From Corylus avellana (lineage: Eukaryota > Streptophyta > Magnoliopsida > Fagales > Betulaceae): 64,000 bases of DNA. Made by a program: the position numbers and the translations under genes. Shown piece after piece: positions 32,456 through 45,900 of the stretch. Numbering within the stretch: position 1 is the stretch's first letter; each line of letters starts with the position of its first letter. The notes under the pieces were generated by a model. The model did no database searches. It saw only the letters and a list, made by a program, of their open reading frames with translations, and had not been told where the DNA came from. The stretch spans positions 21,352,100-21,416,099 of the forward strand of contig NC_081545.1 in assembly GCF_901000735.1 (NCBI RefSeq), read 5' to 3'.

Positions 32456-32498
<43 letters not shown>

Positions 32499-32660
32499 CT
32501 ATTTGTTCAACAGAAATTTGTAACGTCTCCAAATTTTATTCAACAAGAGAAGAGGCAGCAAACGGTAAACCAAATTCAGAAAAAGAGAGACATTTGAAGC
32601 CAAAGAAAATGAATTTCTAACGGCTCCTTTTGGATGCATATATCACACAATCCCAACTAT
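31994..32660. other. LTP upstream region with (CT)n microsatellite
   Basis: About 19 CT repeats at 32459-32497 lie roughly 245 bp upstream of the LTP start codon. The remainder is AT-rich. No other gene is supported. Confidence 0.7.
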
Positions 32661-32669
32661 CTATAAATA
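32661..32669 (+). promoter_or_regulatory. TATA box of the LTP gene
   Basis: CTATAAATA, about 80 bp before the chosen ATG at 32744. Transcription would start near 32690-32700, giving a leader of about 50 bases. This placement excludes the in-frame ATG at 32630 as the true start. Confidence 0.75.
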
Positions 32670-32743
32670 CCCGCATTCGCATCTTCCCTACCAAAACCAT
32701 AAACAGAGTAGCTCACAAAAACCGTAGCAAAAGATATCCAAAA

Positions 32744-33775
32744 ATGAAGGTGGGTGTAGTTATTGCTGCCATGGCGATGCTAGTAATGGTGCTTTTTGCG
32801 GCAATGCTAGGGGAGGCAGCCATCAATTGCTCACAAGTGCACTCGTACCTCGTCCCCTGCATATCTTATCTAACAAATGGGAGTGATTACCCAACAGACA
32901 GATGCTGTAGTGGGTTGAGGAATCTACAAGCGATGGCGAAGACATCTGCTGACCGACGAGCAACTTGTTATTGCCTGAAGCAAAATGCAAGTCAGTACCC
33001 GAACATAAGGGATGATACAGCCTCCGCGCTCCTGGCTATATGTGGTATCGAAACAAGGTTCCCCATCTCTAGGGACGTCGACTGCAACGAGTGAGTTCTT
33101 GACTAATTTCCCTTCAATTTACTAACCCTTTTTTTTTTTTCTTTTTCTTTTTTCTCGTTTCCAAAGCTTTGGAAAAGTTCATTTACTCAGGGAAGTATTA
33201 GTGTTTTTGCTATCATAGCCTTAGACTTTTAATTTTTGCAATGTTGGTATCTAAAAAATGAGTAATGATAGACAGCACCCTTATGTCTCCCTTGATCCAA
33301 TGGTAATTTTAAAAATCACATCAATTTTAGGTGGGCACAAGGGTGACATCTATCATTATTCTCAAAAAATTCCTCCTTTTAATTCCGAGTCATGCTAACT
33401 GACATCCTCATGTTCTCCTTATGTTCTTCCAAATTAATGTGACTTTTAAAAGTACCATTAAATTTGTGATAGATCAATTTTGGGAGGACACATGGAAGAC
33501 ATGGGTCTTCTTTTTAAGCATTACTCATTCACCCATTTCTTGTTTATAAAAAATAAAAAAGCGGGCATTTTTTGAACATTTTAACAAAAAGTGGATGAAA
33601 TTAAAAGGAAAAATTAGTAGGATATTGACATTGCAAAAATTATTAGTTTGAAGTTATGATTGCAAAAACGCTAATATTTCGAGGGTAAGTGAAATTTCTC
33701 GTCAAACTTTCTTCAATGGATATTAATATACATTTTTTATTTTTGTTTTTTTGTTTACTTGGCAGCATTTCTTAG
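32744..33775 (+). CDS. Type I non-specific lipid transfer protein (nsLTP1), 2 exons
   Basis: Exons 32744-33090 and 33766-33775; intron GTGAGT...GGCAG. The joined end reads DVDCNDIS-stop. The product is about 118 residues. A hydrophobic signal peptide (VVIAAMAMLVMVLFAAMLGE) of about 25 residues is followed by the mature domain starting INCSQV. The eight-cysteine motif is C-X9-C-X14-CC-X19-CXC-X22-C-X13-C, the type I spacing. The TSADR and RFPIS segments match the two conserved lipid-loop pentapeptides. Such proteins are secreted, hold a fatty acyl chain in a four-helix pocket, and serve cuticle deposition or defence. The intron two codons from the end is typical of the family. This is a different start from the longest frame, chosen for the signal peptide and TATA box. 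Confidence 0.92.
33260..33361. mobile_element. Small foldback element in the LTP intron
   Basis: Arms gagtaatgatagacagcacc and ggtgacatctatcattattc pair across about 100 bp. The start GAGTAATG and the internal 'ccaatggtaattttaaaaatcacatca' phrase match the element at 3647-3828. A second degenerate relative is at about 33392-33527 (ends gcattactcat). Both are confined to the intron. Confidence 0.65.
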
Positions 33776-34137
33776 AATAAAGGGTATAGATTCAAGAATA
33801 AAGAGGAGCAATGGATGTTGCCCTTTCCATCAGCAGTTATATGTAGCTTGAATGTTATGGTTGTCATGAGAGATATGTGGGATCAACAGAACCTTCTGTT
33901 GTATGTGATCTTAAGTTAAATCAAATTAATAAGAAACTTTTATTAGTCTCTCTCTCTGCAAAGTACAATGCAACAACAATATACATTTCAAGCATATTGC
34001 ATAAACTATTGAATGCATTTCTATTCATTCTAATATGGTAATGCAAGTTTCATCACTCTCATATATTAAGAGCATGTTTGAAATTACATTGAAAAGTAGA
34101 GCTTTTAAAGTGGAAATAGATATTTTTAGAAAAATAT
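33776..34137 (+). other. LTP 3' UTR and downstream DNA
   Basis: Exon 2 continues as 3' UTR. Candidate poly(A) signal aattaataagaaa near 33924-33936. Beyond about 33960 nothing recognisable up to the next element. Confidence 0.5.
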
Positions 34138-34146
34138 TTATTTTTA

Positions 34147-34854
34147 GGGTTAAATACTTTTTTGCCTTTATGTTTTAACAACTTTATTTTGCCCATTCGG
34201 TTTTGGTTTTTATCATTACTGGTACCTCGGTTATGGATAAAGACAGAGATAATACTCCTGTCTAACTTCCATCCAAATTTGATGGAAATCTACTTCAGCG
34301 CCCCTAAAAATTTGACATGTGTCCATATACCTAATTAAAAATAAAAATGATTAAAAATCCTTTAATTTTTAAAAAAAAAAAAGAAAAAAAAGAAAAGAAA
34401 AAGAAACTCATACCGGCCGATATGGGGTGGTTGAACCACCAAGAAGGCCAATGAAAAAAAAAAAAATTAAGGTTGGTCCTTGGGGGTGGTTCGACCACCC
34501 CTAGACCGGCCGAAACAACCCGAAGCCAAATGGGGGTGGCCGAGCCACCCTCAACAGACTTGGGGGGTGGTTTTGGCCACCCCCATTTTGCAACTTAGGG
34601 GTGGCCGGCCACACTTATTTATTTATTTATTTTAAATTTAGTTATTTTAATTTAATTTTTAATTACGTATATAGACACTTGTTGTGTTTTTAGGGACGCT
34701 GAAATGTATTTCCATCAAATTTTGGACGAAAGTTAGACGGAGGTACCATTTTCGTCTTTATTCATAACCAAGGTATCCGCTATGATAAAAACAAAAACCA
34801 AATAAGCAAAAAATAAAGTTGTTAAAACATGGGGGGCAAAAAAGTATTTAACCC
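34147..34854. mobile_element. 708 bp Mutator-like foldback element
   Basis: Ends GGGTTAAATAC and GTATTTAACCC. Inverted arms are about 200 bp (tttgcctttatgttttaaca... against ...tgttaaaacatggggggcaa; aaatctacttcagcgcccct against gggacgctgaaatgta). A perfect 9 bp target duplication TTATTTTTA is at 34138-34146 and 34855-34863. The centre carries five GGGGTGG-N-CCACCCC palindromes (34424-34612). There is no transposase. The 9 bp duplication and long arms fit a non-autonomous MULE. Confidence 0.92.
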
Positions 34855-34863
34855 TTATTTTTA

Positions 34864-35599
34864 AGCTTTTTCCTAAAAGTGTGTTTTTGACATTTTTAGA
34901 GTAAAAAAGTCAAAGAAATATTTTTGAATTTTTTTACCAAATATGCTTGCTTTTTGTTTGGCACAGTTGTTTAGGTATTAAAAGTATTTTTTTTTACCAT
35001 TCTTAATACAACCCATACATGTTCTAAATGAAGAAGATCCCCTTACCTTGAATAAAAATCATTAATGTACGTAGCTCTCAAAGATTTCTTTCAAATAAGG
35101 TATTCTACCATAAAGCATAATAATTAGAAAAGTCATATTAACAATGGATAAAAACATCAACACTGAAGTCAACTTCCTCTTCTTTATCCCGTTTCTTGTG
35201 GCCGAACTTATTGGAGCCATAACTGTAAACAAATTAAACACACATCTTAATTATAAGATAATTAAAAGTTGACAAGTTCAAAATCATATGAGGGGTACAA
35301 ATGATGATGCAACACCTTCCATTATATGGACATATTAAAGTGTTGTCTTGCCCATCCACATATTGTTTGTAGATAGGGCTCTTTACAAGCTAGCAATGGA
35401 ATTGTGTGAGTTTGTGGAGAGAAAACCTATACCCATTTGGAAAATTCTCTTGAGCATTGGTATCTAATTCACACATGAGCATTCTCAAGCCTTTTACGGT
35501 TTCTTCAGCTTGGCAATTTTGGTGGAAAGCACGATTTACTTCAACTATGACAAAGTGCCACCACACAAACTGAGCTTTCATGAGCTATTTGGCCTCCTT
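34864..35599. other. Intergenic DNA
   Basis: AT-rich; no conserved frame. A 63-codon minus frame at 35390-35581 has no domain that I recognise. Confidence 0.5.
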
Positions 35600-35789
35600 T
35601 GACAAGAGAGTTGATTATCAACCAAGCAAATTGAGCTGAATTTGTGTCCATAAAAAGATGCACAAGCAATTTGATGGTCAAACTAACCAATTTCCTGATT
35701 TCACAAGCAATTAAAAAAGATGCTAGAAGGCCTTTTATATTGATTTCTTTAGCACTTGGAACACTTCATTCTTACTCTTTACAAGCAAT

Positions 35790-36045
35790 TTGACTGGACC
35801 GGACCAGACACAGATTCAAAAAATTCATCTCAAAATCAACTTCAACATTCTGACTTTTTACATCACATCAATCACTTTTTATTACTATTCAAATAAAAAA
35901 AATCATTACTTTTTATTTTGTATTTTTTCATACAAAACATTCTTATTTATTTATTTTTTTTCTCATATCAATCAAATCTGCTACAGTTCTAGTCAACTCT
36001 CTTTTTTAAGTCAAGTCGTTTTTGACAAACACACCCTTAAAGATA
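35790..36045. repeat. AT-rich MITE-like relative of 2995-3292
   Basis: Shares tttttacatcacatcaatca, ctttttattactattcaaat and the 'ctcatat...aatc' order with the element at 3050-3250. Ends are unclear. The region with tcaagtcgtttttgacaaa near its right edge may belong to the terminal repeat. Confidence 0.4.
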
Positions 36046-36373
36046 TAAAGGATAATGAAGGATGAATCCTTCCTCCCATAAATTGTGAAACAAACAAACA
36101 ACAGATCTGATCTGAAGTTTCCTTTACCATGATAAGGGAAAACCGTTTTGTCACCTTCACTTTTCTTCGGCCGCTCATGTCCAAAAATAACAAGCGACGG
36201 GGAAGTCGATGATGTGCTGTCGTTTTTGGAATAAAAATCTAACGAAAAAGAAGAAGAAGAAGAAGTGCTAGATTTGGGGCATCATAGATTCACAGTTGTT
36301 TGTATTGTATTTGCTTGCTTCTCTACAAATACGGGGGCCCACATCCCCAATCTCTTTCACTCTCATTTTCCAA

Positions 36374-36380
36374 TATAAAA
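36374..36380 (+). promoter_or_regulatory. Probable TATA box of the ARF gene
   Basis: TATAAAA inside ccaatataaaaaagtc, about 610 bp before the start codon. It is followed by a CT-rich leader (36478-36560), as is common for long ARF 5' UTRs. No ATG-started upstream frame of note was found in the leader. No TGTCTC auxin element was seen near it. Confidence 0.45.
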
Positions 36381-36990
36381 AAGTCTCAATCCATCGCAAT
36401 TATTACCTCTCCATTAATTCATAACCCGTAGACCAAACACGCCCTCCCCCGAAGACCCGAAAGAGTTCGGCGTCCAATCCCTCTTTCTCTCTCTCTTCCG
36501 CAGCAAGGAAAACGAGGGGGGAGAAGCTGGACTTCGTCTTTCTCTCAGTGAAGCTTTCAGTGAGCTGGGGTGGTGCAGCTTCTTCTTCGGGGGTACTGTG
36601 CTTCGAGATCTGTTGGTGGGTTAGGGTTTGTATGGGGGGTTCTTGAAGTTGGAGCTTGTGGATTAGGGATTTCTGGGAGGTTTTTTGGAGGGGTTGGTGG
36701 GAGAAGAAGATCTGGTGCGCATGAGGCTGAGAGTGGCTGTGTTCTGTATTGGCACTGACTTCGGATGATATTTGGGGAGGGTGTTGGTGAGATTCTCTGG
36801 TTTCTTTTTGGGTGGTTCGGTGGGTGGGGTGGGGGGAGGTGGGGAAAGAGGGGGGTTTGATGTTTTTTTATGTTTGGATGACGAATGTGGTTTGGATAGT
36901 GGATAGTTGAAATCTTGTTGGGGATAAGGGCGGGTTTTAGTAGGTGAAAAGAAGTGCATTTTTTGTTGTTTTTTTTTTGGGTTTTGAAGA

Positions 36991-39900
36991 ATGAGACACT
37001 CTTCTTCGTCGGGGCTTAATCAACAGACTCAGGAAGGTGAGCTCTTCATTTTCCGCAACTTTGGTTTATTTTTTTCGGCTGAATTTTGTAATTTCTGTAA
37101 GCGTTTGTATTTTGTGTCTTTCTTCATTGTTAAGATTGAAAGTGATCGAGCCCACATTCTTTGTATTGGTTGCAATTGTTAGTGAGCCCACTTTCCACTT
37201 ATCCATTACCATTTTCCTTGCCAACTTGTATGTTGGGGTTTGGGTTGAAATGGGTATATGCACTTGAGGCGTTTGAACAATTAGAAAAGAGCAAATGAGC
37301 TTCATCCATTTGTCATAGTTCTTAGTGATATATTTTTGGTAGTTCTTTGAGGCATTTGTATGTTCTTTCACATTGGTCATGCTAAAGTATTTCATGTGCG
37401 TGTGCATTTTCCTGCTTGTTTATGGTTTAGTTGGAAGCGATTGAGTTTAGTTTCTGTGTATATATGTTACTTACCAATTGAGAATGAGGGGAAAGCTTGT
37501 GCTGATTGAAGCCACATTCCATCTGTTTATTATTAATATTTTCCTGCCAATCTGTATGCTGGAGTTTGGGAATAAACGGGTGGATAAACTTGAGGCATGA
37601 ACCATGGAAGAACCAAATAGTTCCATGTCTTTATCACAGATACTCTATTTTTGTAGCCTTGACTTCCAGTGCTGTGTTCTTAGCTTGTCCATTTGAGATG
37701 TATAAAATTTGATGCTACAAATGTTATGTCATGCGTATTGATGCAAGCATGGAAAATTTGTGCAGGAGAGAAGAAATGTTTGAATTCGGAGCTATGGCAT
37801 GCATGTGCAGGCCCTTTGGTGTCACTGCCTCCTGTAGGAAGCCGGGTGGTCTACTTTACACAGGGTCACAGTGAGCAGGTTAGTGCACGGGGACCAATGT
37901 GTTATATGCTGTTGAACTAGGGTATGCATTATTACCTTCTGATAGATATATGTTGGGTTTGCTAGTCCAAAAAATAGGATATATGTTGGGTTTGTTACCT
38001 TCTTTTCTCTCTAATTGGGGGTCTGTCTTGTATACTTCTTATTTCTCGTATGCTTCCTTTGTACTTGGGTTGCACCCCTTCTGCTTTCTATTGAAATTGA
38101 TGTACTTATATATATATATAGGAGCCTCTGTTTTTTTTAAGGAACTGGTCTTGTTACCATTATCTAATTATGCCCGTAATGGCTCAATTGTACACCATGT
38201 AGCACCAAGGAGTGGGCAGCAGAGCATGTAGAGCTGGTGAGATACTGAAATTCAATTCAAACTCGAGGTAGTTTTGTTAAAAGGATAGTAAGAGCACAAA
38301 GAGGGATGCTTTGTGGGTTGGGGGTTTGTGGAGATTGGTGGTGGAAGCTAAATATGAGAGCATGTGGGAGGGTGGTACTCCAATGCAGTGAACGGGTCCT
38401 ATGGGGTGTGGGTGTGGAAAAACAGTAGGAGGGGATGGGGGGATTTTTCCAGATCTGTGAGAATGGGCTTAAGATTCGATTTTGGTATGACGTATTGTGT
38501 GGAGATCAAACCCTAATGGAAGCTTTTCCGATTTTATATACTATTGCCCGTTTTAAGGAGGCCTTGGTGGCAAACCATATTTTGTTGGCGAACAACATTT
38601 GTTAGTGAAATATCACCTTTATCAAACCCCATACATGTTTGAGAGTTTGGTGGTCACTATTTCTTCAACTTCTTGTACTCTATCAGGTTGAACAGAGGGG
38701 GTGAGGATAGAATCCATTGGTTCCCATCTAAAAGGCTGACATTCAAGATATTTTTATCATGCTCTTAGCCCCCTGCTAGTGTTTCTTTCCCTTGGAGGAG
38801 TATATGGAAAAATAAGGCACCTACAAGAGTGGCTTTCTTTGTATTGACAACAACATTAGGAAGGATTCTGACCTTGAATAATCTAAGAAAGAGGCACTTA
38901 ATAGTGATGGATTGGTGTTGCATGTGCAGGAACAACGAGAAATCCATCGATCATCTTTTGCACCATTGCATAGTTACTAGAGAGTTATGGGTATGGGTTT
39001 TTCGCCTTTTTGGGGTAGAGTGGGTAATGCCCAATCAAGTGGTGGAGTTATTGGCTAGTTGGAGTGGCCGGTTTGGTAGTCATTGTTACTTAGAAGCTTG
39101 GAGGATGGCCCCCCCATTGCGTGATGTGGTGCATCTAGAATGGACACAATTCCCGTAACTTTGAAGACTGTGGGAGAATGGTGATAGCTTTAAAAGATTT
39201 ATTCTTAAAGACTTTCTATAGGTGGATGGTTGCTATCAATAGTTAATAATTCTCGCTTTGCAAGCTTTGTTAAGTTTCTAGATATGTACTCCTTTCCCTT
39301 TCCCTTTCCCTGAGCGGGTGTTTCTCTTATATACTCCATTTTTCTTGGGTTGTGTCCTTATGCACTTTAATAAGATTGATTTACTTAAAAAAAATATCTT
39401 TTTTTTGATAAGTAAAGCAAAAAATTTTTAAAAAAATATCTTAAGAAGGAATTCATTCGTTGAATTCCAAATTTATTGACTTATGATGTGAATGATCTAT
39501 AATTTATTATAGTTTTTAGCTATGTTTGGTAATATGAAGGGGGAGGGGGAAGGAGAGGAAAGCTAGGGAAAGGTACCTTACTTTGAAGTTTGGTTGATTA
39601 GGGAATATTGGAGAGGAAGGAAAAAGATGTAGTGGGTCCCATGATGATTGTACAATGTGAACACTCGTTCTCTCAACTCTTCCCTTCATTTTTTTGATAA
39701 GTATTGTTATGCATATCAAAAAGCACAGAGGGGCGAAAACCCAATATACCTGAAGTATACAATAGAACGCCAAAAAAACAAAAAGAGAAACCCCAAGAAA
39801 GAGAAATGCCAAGACACCCACAACAAAACCCTAAACTCTCAACATAACCCTAAACTCTCAACATAACCCTGCCTTTACCCCAGCTTGAGCCGCTGCCTCT

Positions 39901-42900
39901 AGCATCAAAGTTAATGGATCATTTTAAATTTTTAAGTTCCCTTTTCCTCTTTGGTTTAGAAGATCAGTAGCAGAAAACAGCTCCAGAAGCCTTTTCTCAT
40001 CACCCCCAAAAGACAACCCTAGAGTGGGAGTGGCTCCCATTGCACTAACAACAGCCTCGGAGTAGCCATCCTCCCCCACCTCTCCATTCTCTCCATCTCC
40101 TGTCCCAACCAAAACACTCCCCTTCAACGATTCACCCACCTCATAAGTGGAACGAGGGGAATTCTTCCCAATTTGGGAAGAAACATGATGGTGGGCTTGG
40201 AGGGAAAGGGAATCCCTGCATTTATTTTTCCACCCCGAACAAAGGGAGGAAACACCCATTCCTCACAACTTTTTCCCCTCCACCCTCTTCCTTTTGTTTC
40301 CTTTGTCTACCCCAATCCAACATTATGTGGGTTGCTGTTTCCAATGAATTGCTTATGTATATATGTTCTGTTGTAAGTTTCAGTTAGCGTCTAACTTTTA
40401 GGTATTGCCTTTAAAGTCATTGTCTTGCTGCTTATATATCTTATAAAACTTGTGAATATGAATGTGGTTGCTTCAACAACTAACGCTCCCAGCACATAGA
40501 TATCTCTTAAATATGGCGGGCTAAGAATATTTGGTGGGCTAAGGTTCCTTTGAAGGACGCTATTTTTGATTGGTTGACGGCTCTAGGAAATATCCTTACC
40601 ATGGACAGCTTAGGAAGCGGCATGTTATTGTGGCCGATAGGTGTTGTTTGTGTAAGAATAATGGAGAGTCCGTGGACTATCTTCTTCTCCATTGTGAGGT
40701 ATTTTATGCGTTATAAAATGCTTTTTTCAGTCACTTTGGGCTCTCTTGGGTTATGTGTAGACGAGTAGTTGACTGGTTTGCTTGCTGGTGGACTGTTGGT
40801 AGCACTTGGATTGCTACTGTGAGTGGAAGATGCTGCCTTCATGCCTTTTGTGGTGTCTTTGTAGGGAAATGAATGATATGTTTTGAGAACCGTGAGAGGA
40901 CATTGAAGGAGCTTGAATCTTTTTTTTTTTTTTTTTTTTTGGATAAGTAATAAACCAATCACATTAAAAGCGTAAGGCGTCCCTAAAGGAGCTTGAATCT
41001 TTTTTCTTCAATGCTCTTTCTTTGGACAGCTGCATTTGTATCTCTTTTAGTTAGGTGCTTTCTTTTGTATATTTCCTGTATACCTAGGGTGCTTTACGCT
41101 TTTAATATGATCTTGATTACTTATATATAAAAAAAGAAGAAGATATCTCTTAAATATTCCATATTTTCTTCATTCCTAATTTTCCATTGTTCTGTCTGTT
41201 GCCTGAGCAGGTTGCTGCCTCAACCAACAAAGAAGTGGATGCGCATATTCCCAATTACCCTAACTTGCCCCCACAACTTATTTGTCAGCTTCACAATGTG
41301 ACCATGCATGTAAGTCTAGATCTGTTCGTTACATCTGCTTTAAACATTTTTGTGGGCTGCTCCTTCAACTGTGTGATGTACAGGCTGATGTGGAGACAGA
41401 TGAAGTATATGCTCAAATGACCTTGCAACCGCTGAGTCCGGTACTACACTTCTCCTTATCTGGAATTATGAGAGTACTAGTTTTGTTCTATCTTTCATGT
41501 TGTAACATAAACTATTTTGTAGCAAGAGCAAAAAGAAGTATACCTACTGCCTGCAGAATTGGGTACTCCCAGCAAACAGCCAAGCAACTATTTCTGTAAA
41601 ACATTAACTGCAAGTGATACTAGCACTCATGGAGGATTCTCTGTTCCTCGTCGGGCTGCTGAAAAAGTTTTTCCTCCTCTTGTAGGTGACATTTCCCCCT
41701 TCTCTGATTTTCATGTACCAATTGTTTTTATTCATTATTTTTTTTTTCTTTTTTTTTTCCTTCAGGACTACACGCTGCAGCCTCCAGCTCAAGAATTAAT
41801 TGCAAGGGATCTTCATGATAATGAATGGAAGTTCAGACATATATTTCGAGGTAGTTTTCTCAAATATGCCTTTGTTCAAAAATCTATTAGTGTTCCCTGA
41901 ATTATATATGTTCAAACTTGCATTGTTTGTCTATCGTCTCACTTTATTATTGTTTATGCTGCTTCCTTTCCACATTCGTTTTTCCTAAGTTTCATGATAT
42001 CATTTCTCTGGCTATGAAAGGGGATTATTATCAGTGACAGCTGTTGTGTTCCATAAATTGTGTTCTAAGGTTCTAACAACAAAAAATTTACAAAGAATAA
42101 TCTTTTTTTTTTTTTTTTTTTTTTATAAGTACAAAGAGTAATCTTTTTACTGGTATGAGCACTATCCATTGGTTTTACTGTCTACAATAATGTTTTTGGG
42201 ATTTGAAATTATGAAGTAACGGCCATTCTACTTCTTTTACCATTCTGATTGCTGTGTTCAATTGGCATCATTTGAAGTGTGGCTGCATTGGCTTGTTTGT
42301 ATTGTTTTTTTCTTTTTCTTTTTTTCAATGTAGTTGTCCTACCCTTGGTTCGTTGAATCCTAGTCAACCTTGGTTATTAGCTAGAAACCTAGAATTTGTG
42401 AGTACCTTCATCTATGGTTATAATTATATTATTGAGTATACTTCTTTTGTGAAATAGTTAACGAGAGGAGAACATGGTGAAATAGTTAACTTTCTTCACA
42501 GGTATCAAATCCTATTGTTGGCTTCGAATCCATCATGTGGGCTTAGATGTTCCTATCTCATTTATACTTCCTGTACTAGAGTTGTTCCCCTTTGCACTTT
42601 TAATGAAATTGAATTATTTATAAAAAAAACTTCTGGTTCTACCATGCTCAACATTCTTCCTGAATTAATGTGCCATTTGATTTACAAAAACAGTTTCTGT
42701 GCTTTTTCCCTTTTAACAAAAAGAAAAATCTAATAGCAAAGAACAGGCTATCACCCTTCTTCAATGACCTATTTTTTTTTTTGGGTTAAAAGTAATTTTT
42801 TGTCCCAAAGGGGAGGGGGAAGGGGAGATTTAAAGTGATCTCCGCTTCATGAGGTATGGTCCCTAGCCGATTAAGCTACCCGTTGGGTACAGTTACATAT

Positions 42901-45900
42901 GCCTTTGGTTGATGAATTCTTACACTTACCTCCAAACAGTTAAATCCAATAACTGAGTCAGGTCTTGGATGGTTGACTTTGGGTTGCTTGTTTGTGTTGC
43001 AAAATCCTATTAACAGCTAGACCAAACTAAAAGGGGAATGAATCCTTTCCTTCTATTCCTGTTCAATCTATATCTCTCTCCGTCTCTTTGTCTCTCCCTC
43101 GTGTCACTGCATATAGGGAGTCATAAAGTGATGTCTATTGTCAAAGATGTGGAGAAGTTGGGTTACAAATCTAGCAGAGAGAAAAAAGAAAAAGAAAAAA
43201 GGAAACTGATAGCAGTGATGAAGCAACTGAACCACATTCATAGCTAGTAAATTACTCCACTCTTCCTGCAGTCTCTTCTCTTGCTATGTTCTTGCACACA
43301 AGATGAAAAGAGGTGGCTTTTCTTATTTAAATATCTGTTTGATGGATCAGAGGTTTCTTTGGTGCCCAAATGAATTGTTTGCAATCTTCACATTCTACTG
43401 GATTTTTTTACTATCATGGTAGAAAGGTTAGAGATGTTTCTGTTGTCGATCTTGACTGAATAAGACTTTCTTTCAATTATACTTGGATATGACTGCGCCA
43501 GTGCGAATGCTTAAAAAGCGATGGGATGTTGCTAGAGATTCTTTGTTTCAGTTGGATAATGACTTCAAAGCTAACTGATCAATTTTTATGTTATTATGAG
43601 GAAAGTGTGCATTCTCTGCCCAAATTAAGCAGATAATTATCTTCGAAAGATATAGTTCCAGCTTCTAATTAGTCTTTCTTGTTTACCATTGCAGGGCAGC
43701 CCAAGAGGCATCTTCTTACCACGGGATGGAGTGTGTTTGTGAGTGCAAAGAGACTTGTTGCTGGCGATTCAGTCCTTTTCATCTGGTAAAAATATCACTG
43801 ATCCGCCATTGATTTGTTCTTTTGTGTTTTTGTTTTCAATTTTTTTTGGTAATCGAGACTTCTGTTGAGTCAAGCAGTGTGAGGTGATTCAATAACTGTA
43901 CAGTCCTTGCTAGAAATGGTGCTGGGTATGAAATCTGCATTTTACCTGGTAGAAAAAAAAAAAAAAAAAAAAAAAACATTATTATGAGGGTTTGGGTTAG
44001 AAGTATTGTGCATGTTATAAGAATGTAATTTTTTTAAAGTAATTCAGTCTCTTTTTTTTTTTTTGATAAGTAATGTTGTATATATCAAAAATGCATAAGG
44101 CGCCCCTAAGTACACGGTCTTATTAAAAAGCACAAAGGGACATAACTTAAGTATGCTAAAAGTATACAAGAGAGAATTGGGGAGAACTATAAATTCTAGA
44201 AAACTAGAAAAAAACGATGATTGTTGTGAGAGAGATCTGAATATAAAAGTTCATTCAGAGCAATTACCCAAATCTGATTAGAGAATGTAATTAGATCTCT
44301 TTTGTAATTCAATCATTGCATGTGCCATGTATGTGGTGCTCCCAGAGTGGCCATCTTCTCTTATTGTCCCATTTTTGATGTATTGAAAGAGAAACTGTAA
44401 TTATAAGATGAAATTCTGTAAATGTGTTCACTTCCATCAGGAATGAAAAAAATCAACTGCTATTGGGCATCCGGCGAGCGAATCGTCCACAGACTTTCAT
44501 GCCTTCATCAGTTTTGTCAAGTGATAGCATGCATATTGGTCTTCTTGCTGCTGCAGCTCATGCAGCTGCCACAAATAGCCGCTTTACTATATTTTATAAC
44601 CCAAGGTGGAGTATTTGTGAATCTTACAGGTTAGATAGGTTACTATATTCATCTTATTGATTCTCATTGCCTTTATTGCAGGGCTAGTCCATCTGAGTTT
44701 GTCATACCCCTGGCCAAGTATGTAAAAGCAGTCTACCACACAAGGGTTTCTGTGGGCATGCGATTTAGAATGCTGTTTGAAACAGAAGAGTCAAGTGTGC
44801 GACGGTAGGTCTCAATTCTCTTTTTGATTTACATAATGCTTATTGATAAATGTAATTCAAGGTAGCTGTCATAGAGATACTTGAACAAAAAAAGTTAGTC
44901 TTCATATAGACAGCAAAGTATTGAAGATGTTAATGCATTCAGAATGTAGTGCGAGACATTGAATCCATTAATTTGGGCATTCCACTTTTCTGACTCTATT
45001 TTTGAGTTGGGGTGTCCTCTGTTTTGTGACTTTGTTATCCTGACCAATCTTCCACAACTGCCCCTATGGTTGATGGAAGTCCAGGAAATTTATTTACTTG
45101 AAATTTGACAGAGCAAACGATGAAGCGTATTGATGTTATATGAAGCAATAATCAATGTTCTTCCATACTAGTGAAAAAGGAGCCAGGATAACTTTCTATA
45201 ATGGTTCCTTTTTGGTTTTTTGGCTTTTGACATGTAAAGAACAAAGTTAGCCTTCGAAGTTATATGAAGCAATAATCAATGTTCTTCCATACTAGTGAAA
45301 AAGGAGCCAGGATAACTTTCTATAATGGTTCCTTTTTGGTTTTTTGGCTTTTGACATGTAAAGAACAAAGTTAGCCTTCGAATAGACTCTAAAGATTTTA
45401 ATGCATCCTGAAAGTATTGTGCTGGCATTGGATCCAATAATTGAGTGCTCTACTTTTCTTTACACTTTTTAAGTTGTGGTGGTCTCTCTCATGGTGCTAC
45501 CCTTCTCTGTTTAACTTCTCCTCTGGTTGACGAAGTCGGGAAATATATTTACTTTAAATTTTACAGAGTAAACAAAAAGCTTCTTGATGTTACATGACGT
45601 GGTACTAGCACTATTTTGATGTAATCTTTTAGGAGTAAGTCATCGAATTGCTTGGATATATAATAATCACATCCTTCTTACAAAGTGCTATTGTTTCATT
45701 AAGAAATAGAGTTCCTTTTCTGTTTGCAATCCCAGGCTAATTTATTTTAGAATGGTTTTTGGTAGCCTGGAATACTGATGTTACTTATTATTCTGGTTCA
45801 ATTTTTTTTCTTCTATGAACTCTTTTTAAGCATAAATACTGGCTTATCAAGTAAGAGGGTAACGAAACTGACAGGTTCCTATCTTGTGGGATGAAGTATT

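Noticed and set aside
32459..32497. Simple repeat as CRISPR-like array
   Set aside because: Plain CT microsatellite; no spacers; eukaryotic nuclear DNA.
32630..32743. Longer N-terminus for the LTP from the upstream in-frame ATG
   Set aside because: It would overlap the TATA box (32661-32669) and bury the signal peptide; the ATG at 32744 fits the family.
36570..36758. Possible upstream ORF in the ARF leader
   Set aside because: The frame begins with GTG, not ATG (sequence ggggtggtgcag), so no initiation is expected; not called.
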